Of a stretch of DNA of 6,388 nt, positions 6,101 to 6,388 are shown piece after piece. The DNA lies in contig JALVCY010000698.1 of assembly GCA_027009605.1 (NCBI GenBank), positions 1 to 6,388 on the forward strand. The letters are read 5' to 3'. The notes under the pieces are model-generated. The model was given only the letters and a program-made list of their open reading frames with translations. It did no database searches and was not told where the DNA came from. Source of the DNA: Saprospiraceae bacterium (GTDB lineage: Bacteria; Bacteroidota; Bacteroidia; Chitinophagales; Saprospiraceae). The position numbers were made by a program, and so were the translations under genes. Positions within the stretch are counted from its first letter, which is position 1; each line of letters starts with the position of its first letter.

Positions 6101-6170
6101 TGGAGCTCAAAAATAGACTTTTCGAAGCAAACTCAACCCTTATAGCACAAAGTTGTTACTGAGAGCTCCA
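6101..6170. repeat. Inverted repeat TGGAGCTC ... GAGCTCCA after the exported-protein gene
   Basis: TGGAGCTC (6101-6108) and GAGCTCCA (6163-6170) are perfect 8-bp complements 54 nt apart. With a 2-nt bulge, CC (6097-6098) could also pair with GG (6171-6172). Inside are a weak CTT-TTCG-AAG (6118-6127) and ACAA-AG-TTGT (6147-6156). No T-run follows, so a terminator role is doubtful. It could be a structured 3' UTR or coincidence. Confidence 0.4.
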
Positions 6171-6275
6171 GGGTAAACGAAAGAAAAAAATTAGAATATA
6201 AAAACAATAAATATCTTAGACCGGGAGTAAAAAATTGCACAAAAAGGTGGCACTTAACTTATTGACAATCAACAC
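6171..6275. other. AT-rich noncoding stretch, nothing recognised
   Basis: Between the two inverted repeats the sequence is AT-rich with several A-runs. I see no ORF with a plausible start, no tRNA-like arms and no clear promoter box. Confidence 0.6.
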
Positions 6276-6375
6276 CTTAGTGAATTCTTAGTGGCAACTT
6301 CGTGTCCTTAGTGGTTAGGCATTACATTTTCCTTACCACTAAGAGCACTTTAGATAACACTAAGTTTACACTAAG
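6276..6375. repeat. Three-fold nested palindrome of CTTAGTG / CACTAAG
   Basis: CTTAGTG occurs at 6276-6282, 6287-6293 and 6307-6313. Its complement CACTAAG occurs at 6337-6343, 6358-6364 and 6369-6375. The spacings mirror each other (11 and 20 on the left, 21 and 11 on the right). The inner arms extend to 6307-6319 and 6331-6343 with 12 of 13 positions paired and an 11-nt loop (6320-6330). A transcript would form a long interrupted stem. CTTAGTG-type words resemble repeats I associate with intergenic regions of many bacteria, but I cannot cite a family. The window ends 13 nt later, so the full element may extend further. Confidence 0.8.
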
Positions 6376-6388
6376 AAACTCTACAAAT

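Noticed and set aside
6078..6175. tRNA or other known RNA gene
   Set aside because: The inverted repeat encloses 54 nt but lacks the expected arms, the T-loop GTTCRA motif and a CCA-like end.

Overview
The window reads as chromosomal DNA of a member of the Bacteroidota, possibly a Saprospiria- or Chitinophagia-like lineage; the phylum is well supported and the class is a guess. The reasons are a topoisomerase IV B subunit of the type usual in that phylum, a Lon protease with an acidic N-terminal tail, a secreted protein with a carboxypeptidase-D-regulatory-like beta-sandwich domain, promoter-like boxes fitting TAnnTTTG, and start codons preceded by A-rich sequence rather than a clear Shine-Dalgarno motif. 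All three convincing genes lie on the + strand.

Layout: 1-263 is noncoding and dense in short repeats (26/34-nt direct repeats, a 7-bp tandem tract, a hairpin between two copies of a short phrase), ending in a promoter-like box. 264-2141 is parE (topoisomerase IV subunit B). 2142-2381 is a gap with a hairpin that could terminate parE and several small hairpins in front of the next gene. 2382-4790 is lon (ATP-dependent protease La). 4788-5319 is a strongly structured repeat block directly abutting the lon stop codon. 5433-6077 is a small exported protein with a CarboxypepD_reg-like domain. 6078-6388 is noncoding and ends in a three-fold nested palindrome built on CTTAGTG / CACTAAG, close to the window edge.

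The genes are housekeeping (chromosome decatenation, protein quality control) plus one envelope or secreted protein. They do not form an obvious pathway, and the gaps of about 240 and 640 bp suggest separate transcription. parC, the usual partner of parE, is not in the window.

The unusual content is between the genes. The block after lon is two full units and one truncated unit (186, 178 and about 110 nt). Each is made of TTGAAC spacers alternating with tiny perfect hairpins (3-4 bp stems, mostly GAA loops), and the units are joined by an 8-bp tandem repeat, AACGGTAT. Stem sequence varies but pairing is always kept; one position differs between units by a paired T-A versus C-G change. A related 'TTGA...AG' spacer grammar appears on the minus strand at the left edge. 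This suggests a modular family of intergenic palindromic repeats; its function and mobility cannot be decided from this window.
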